Shown: piece after piece, positions 61,191-64,000 of the stretch
Layout of the letters: each line of letters begins with the position of its first letter
Position numbering within the stretch: the first letter of the stretch is position 1
From: Desulfopila inferna
GTDB lineage: Bacteria > Desulfobacterota > Desulfobulbia > Desulfobulbales > Desulfocapsaceae
Direction: 5' to 3'
NCBI RefSeq assembly: GCF_016919005.1
Contig: NZ_JAFFQE010000007.1
Coordinates: forward strand, 1-64,000
DNA: 64,000 bases
Translations under genes and position numbers: made by a program
The notes under the pieces: generated by a model
What the model saw: the letters and a program-made list of their open reading frames with translations, nothing else
The model's database searches: none
What the model was told of the DNA's origin: nothing

Positions 61191-63272
61191 ATGAAAGTGA
61201 TTTACCTGATGAGTGATTGCCTGATTACTATTCTATTGATATTGGGTTGTGCAACGCTCTCCGTAGCGGAAATCAATAATAAAGCCGGCGGCATGAAATT
61301 GGTGGAAAAAGCACAGGTAACCGGAAAAATTCCGGTGATAATGAGACTGAATATTCCCTACTACCCGGAAGGACAATTATCTTTGCGCCAAGAGAGAGAA
61401 GATCAGCATGCCAGAATTTCTCAAGCTCAGGGAGATCTGCTGGAACGATATTCAGGTCGCAGCATATCCAAAGTCAAAAAATTCAAGTCGGTCCCTTATA
61501 TTGCTATGACGGTTGATGCTTCGGGGTTGGCAGATTTGCTCAATGATCTTGAAATCATAAGTATCCAGGAAGACATACCTGTACCTCCAACTCTTGAACA
61601 GAGTATTCCCTTCATTAATGCTGATGCAGTTCATTCGGAAGGTTCTGACGGCACAGGAATGGTCGTCGCTGTTTTGGACTCGGGAGTTCGAAATACACAT
61701 ACATTTTTGGATGCCGGGAAAATCGTTTCAGAGGCTTGCTACAGTACAACATTTGAATTTTATTCTTCGACGAGTGTGTGCCCTAATGGTTTAGAGTCTC
61801 AAGAAGGACCCGGAGCAGGGGTAAACTGTCTTATCGGTAGCAGCTGCTCCCATGGCACCCATGTCGCCGGAATAGCGGCAGGAACAGGGGGAATTCCGGG
61901 AACAGGAGTCGCACCGGGGACTGATATCATCGCCATTCAGATATTTTCCAGATTCGACAGTGAGGCCCAGTGCGGCGTTGGCTTAACACCTTGTATACTT
62001 TCATATTCTTCTGATCAGATGCTGGGGTTGGAAAGAGTTTACCTGTTGCGGAATACTTTAAATATTGCTGCCGTAAATATGAGCCTCGGCGGTGGAGCAT
62101 ATTCCGGCTACTGTGATACAGATACAAGAAAGCCTCTTATTGATAACCTGCGTTCGGCTGGGATTTTAACTGTCATCTCTTCCGGAAACGATGCTTTTGA
62201 CGGGTCTGTTGGTGCACCGGGTTGTATCTCCTCCGCGATTACTGTGGGAGCCACGCTCAATAATTCGGACTCGGCCGCCTCCTTTTCAAATCATGCCTAT
62301 ATGGTTGATTTAATGGCACCGGGATATTCTATCAACTCTTCTACCGCAACTTCGGACACATCATACGCATCCTGGAGTGGAACTTCAATGGCTGCTCCAC
62401 ATGTAGCCGGTGCCTTTGCCGTCATGAAAGACAGGAACAGTTTCTGGACCGTTGATGAGATGGAAATCCTGCTGAAAAGCACCGGTGCGATGGTGACTCG
62501 TGCCGGTATTACCATACCGAGGATTGATCTCCATGCAGCGGCGGCTGATAGGTACGAAGAAAACGATACCCGGGAAACAGCGTATGATCTGTCATTCAGA
62601 AGGCAAAACTGGTTGAACACCATTGATGGTTATGGATTTCAGGAGGATGATGACTGGTATGAAATTGGTGTTGAGCCGGGATTTGAAAGAATACAAATCG
62701 ATCTGAGATTTAGCCATGCAGACGGAGATGTAAACCTTCAACTTGTCAGTTCTGCAGGAAATGTTCTGATCAGTTCGGCGACTGTGTCAGATGATGAATT
62801 TATAGATTATACAGTACCAGCAGGCGCTGGAATATATTACTTGAGGGTACATGGCGATGATGCGGGTAATCCTTACACCCTCTGGTGGGATGCTTTCGTT
62901 GCTGATATTGGACCGGCAGTCTCAAACCCTTTTCCGGCGAATGGATCCAGTGTTCCTCCTGGAACGACGGGACAATTACTCCGGGTTGTCGCTCCGGATT
63001 CTACAGGGGGGACAATACATTACGGCACTAATGCCGATGTTCCTTTTACCATCTCAGCTTCTGTAAACGGTGACAATCTCGAGGCCGTCATTCCTTATGC
63101 TGCCGGAGAGATGGAAAGTCCCGGAACCAACTACTGGTATATCATCGCTGAAGGAGCGGGAGGTTCGACCCGTTATCCGGAAAGTGGAAACCTCTCGTTT
63201 TCAGTTGCAGATAAATCATTCCCCTGGACTTTGTTCTTACCGGCAATAGGAAGATCAAATACATCTGAGTAG
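61191..63272 (+). CDS. Secreted subtilisin-like serine peptidase with pre-peptidase C-terminal domain
   Basis: 693 residues from ATG 61191 (MKVIYLMSDCLITILLILGC), chosen because GGGGG lies six bases upstream. The signal contains LILGC, which could be a lipobox; otherwise it is a normal signal ending SVAE. A propeptide-like VPVIMR-type segment (KIPVIMRL) precedes the catalytic domain: Asp163 (AVLDSGV), His221 (CSHGTH) and Ser399 (SGTSMAAPH). A PPC-type beta domain follows (about residues 470-600), then a further beta domain. The C-terminus ends SFPWTLFLPAIGRSN, matching the FPW-x-LF-x-PAI motif of the metallopeptidase at 14209. Domain order parallels the 3438 subtilase. Confidence 0.92.
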   Translation: MKVIYLMSDCLITILLILGCATLSVAEINNKAGGMKLVEKAQVTGKIPVIMRLNIPYYPEGQLSLRQEREDQHARISQAQGDLLERYSGRSISKVKKFKSVPYIAMTVDASGLADLLNDLEIISIQEDIPVPPTLEQSIPFINADAVHSEGSDGTGMVVAVLDSGVRNTHTFLDAGKIVSEACYSTTFEFYSSTSVCPNGLESQEGPGAGVNCLIGSSCSHGTHVAGIAAGTGGIPGTGVAPGTDIIAIQIFSRFDSEAQCGVGLTPCILSYSSDQMLGLERVYLLRNTLNIAAVNMSLGGGAYSGYCDTDTRKPLIDNLRSAGILTVISSGNDAFDGSVGAPGCISSAITVGATLNNSDSAASFSNHAYMVDLMAPGYSINSSTATSDTSYASWSGTSMAAPHVAGAFAVMKDRNSFWTVDEMEILLKSTGAMVTRAGITIPRIDLHAAAADRYEENDTRETAYDLSFRRQNWLNTIDGYGFQEDDDWYEIGVEPGFERIQIDLRFSHADGDVNLQLVSSAGNVLISSATVSDDEFIDYTVPAGAGIYYLRVHGDDAGNPYTLWWDAFVADIGPAVSNPFPANGSSVPPGTTGQLLRVVAPDSTGGTIHYGTNADVPFTISASVNGDNLEAVIPYAAGEMESPGTNYWYIIAEGAGGSTRYPESGNLSFSVADKSFPWTLFLPAIGRSNTSE

Positions 63273-63317
63273 GCCTCGTAATTTTTTAGGATCAGGGTGA
63301 TTTCTTTGCTGGATAAC

Positions 63318-63355
63318 GTATCCGGATACCAAAAAAATGTTCGGTATCCGGATAC
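63318..63355. terminator. Inverted repeat between convergent genes
   Basis: GTATCCGGATACC (63318-63330) and GGTATCCGGATAC (63343-63355) form a perfect 13-bp stem with an AAAAAAATGTTC loop. Each arm is itself palindromic. It lies between two convergent genes and could terminate both. A regulator site is an alternative. Confidence 0.55.
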
Positions 63356-63376
63356 TTGTCGAGGCAGGGAGGGTAA

Positions 63377-64000
63377 TTACCAGGTTTTACGTTCCAGTTC
63401 CCCGCCCCTGGTGGAGACGGTGATCTGTTCGACCGGGACGGTTTTTCCCGCTTTCTCCATCGCCTTTTTGACGATGACATTCATACTGGAGCAGCAAGGC
63501 ACCTCAACGATCAGGATGGTGATGGAGTTGAGGCCGGCAGTGGTGATGATATCGGCGAATTTATCGATATAGCCTTGTGCATCGTCAAATTTCGGACATC
63601 CCATCATCACGACTTTGTTCTGCAGATACTTCTCCTGAAAACCGGGAACTGCCACTGCGGTACAGTCAGCTGCTATAAGGACATCGGCATTTTTCAAAAA
63701 TGGCGCGGTGGGCGGAATCAGGCGAATCTGAATGGGCCAGTGGGTCAAAGCCGATGCTGTATTGGCATTTGCTACCGGAACATTCGCTGCCTGACAGGAC
63801 GTCTGCGGTGCAAAGTTTTGCAGTCTGGCGGAAGGGCAGCCTCCACCCATTGAAGGAGCCGGTGCTTTGACAGCCTGCTTCTCTTCCTTCTCTTTTGCGG
63901 CAAGGTATTCTTCAACGGCCTCTTCGTCGAATTCTTCCGCTTCACGTTCGATAATTTTCAAGGCACCCTGAGGGCAGGCTCCGAGACAAGCGCCTAAGCC
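63377..64000 (-). CDS. Fe-S cluster protein (ferredoxin-type Cys motifs), 5' end beyond the window
   Basis: The visible 207 residues begin in the window edge with LGACLGACPQGALKII, part of a 4Fe-4S motif (CxxxCP). A Glu-rich linker and a Cys-containing segment (GGGCPSARLQ, TSCQAANVP) follow, then IAADCTAVAVPGF, VVMMGCPKFDD and VEVPCCSSMN. These Cys groups suggest more metal sites. It continues beyond 64000, so the full domain layout is unknown. Function not assigned; an electron-transfer or Fe-S sensing protein is likely. Confidence 0.75.
   Translation of the reverse strand, partial: GLGACLGACPQGALKIIEREAEEFDEEAVEEYLAAKEKEEKQAVKAPAPSMGGGCPSARLQNFAPQTSCQAANVPVANANTASALTHWPIQIRLIPPTAPFLKNADVLIAADCTAVAVPGFQEKYLQNKVVMMGCPKFDDAQGYIDKFADIITTAGLNSITILIVEVPCCSSMNVIVKKAMEKAGKTVPVEQITVSTRGGELERKTW

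Noticed and set aside
1-64000. tRNA or rRNA genes
   Set aside because: No cloverleaf or rRNA-like sequence was recognised by eye; a covariance-model search would be decisive.

Overview
The window looks like a chromosomal accessory region of a Gram-negative bacterium. A Desulfobacterota (Desulfobulbales-like) host is the best guess. The support is a Wza/Wzc/beta-barrel capsule export set, a tripartite tricarboxylate transporter, CreA, YkgJ and ferredoxin-type proteins, and secreted subtilases, in moderate-GC DNA with many REP-type palindromes. The taxonomic call is inference; no rRNA or tRNA gene was seen.

Layout, left to right. 1-1050: the end of an IS3-like element, a REP tandem array and an exopolysaccharide (EPS) leader. 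1051-6054: gmd and fcl (GDP-fucose), a secreted subtilase and a UDP-HexNAc 4-epimerase. 6172-7157: a zeta-like toxin/ParD-like antitoxin pair. 7517-13606: a GntR regulator with TctB-TctA-TctC uptake, a ThDP enzyme and an unknown 144-residue protein. 13753-16841: a HigB-like remnant, a secreted HExxH protease and a small secreted protein. 17232-22602: an ABC exporter facing a compact RiPP-like cassette of PqqD-like protein, radical SAM/SPASM enzyme, Cys-containing precursor peptide, HprK-like kinase and S26-like peptidase. 23177-35733: UDP-HexNAc dehydrogenase, flippase, acyltransferase, several GT4 glycosyltransferases, a methyltransferase, an EpsG-like polymerase, a YdcF-like protein and a PF14907-type nucleotidyltransferase. 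36149-40175: MNT/HEPN modules (one frameshifted in both genes), a GDPD-like protein, a REP array and its RAYT transposase. 40351-54815: a MalT/BTAD-type giant regulator, a WecA-PilZ fusion, a second YdcF-like protein, a beta-barrel protein, Wza, Wzc and an O-antigen-ligase/TPR protein. 55211-64000: a SurA-like/HAMP/HExxH operon, a cation exchanger, a glutaredoxin-like protein, a REP array, CreA, YkgJ, a second subtilase and a truncated Fe-S protein.

How the genes fit together. The sugar-nucleotide genes (GDP-fucose and UDP-GalNAc/GalNAcA), the initiating transferase, the glycosyltransferases, Wzx, Wzy-like proteins, Wza, Wzc and the barrel form a nearly complete Wzx/Wzy-type polysaccharide pathway. 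It probably responds to cyclic-di-GMP through the PilZ domain fused to the initiating transferase, and may be phase-variable through poly-G tracts at ribosome binding sites. The RiPP-like cassette sits inside this locus.

The most interesting items are the radical SAM/HprK-like/S26 cassette with its precursor peptide, the WecA-PilZ fusion, the RAYT with REP arrays spread across the window, a shared FPW-x-LF-x-PAI motif in secreted proteases, and a repeated leader upstream of gmd and of the UDP-sugar dehydrogenase.
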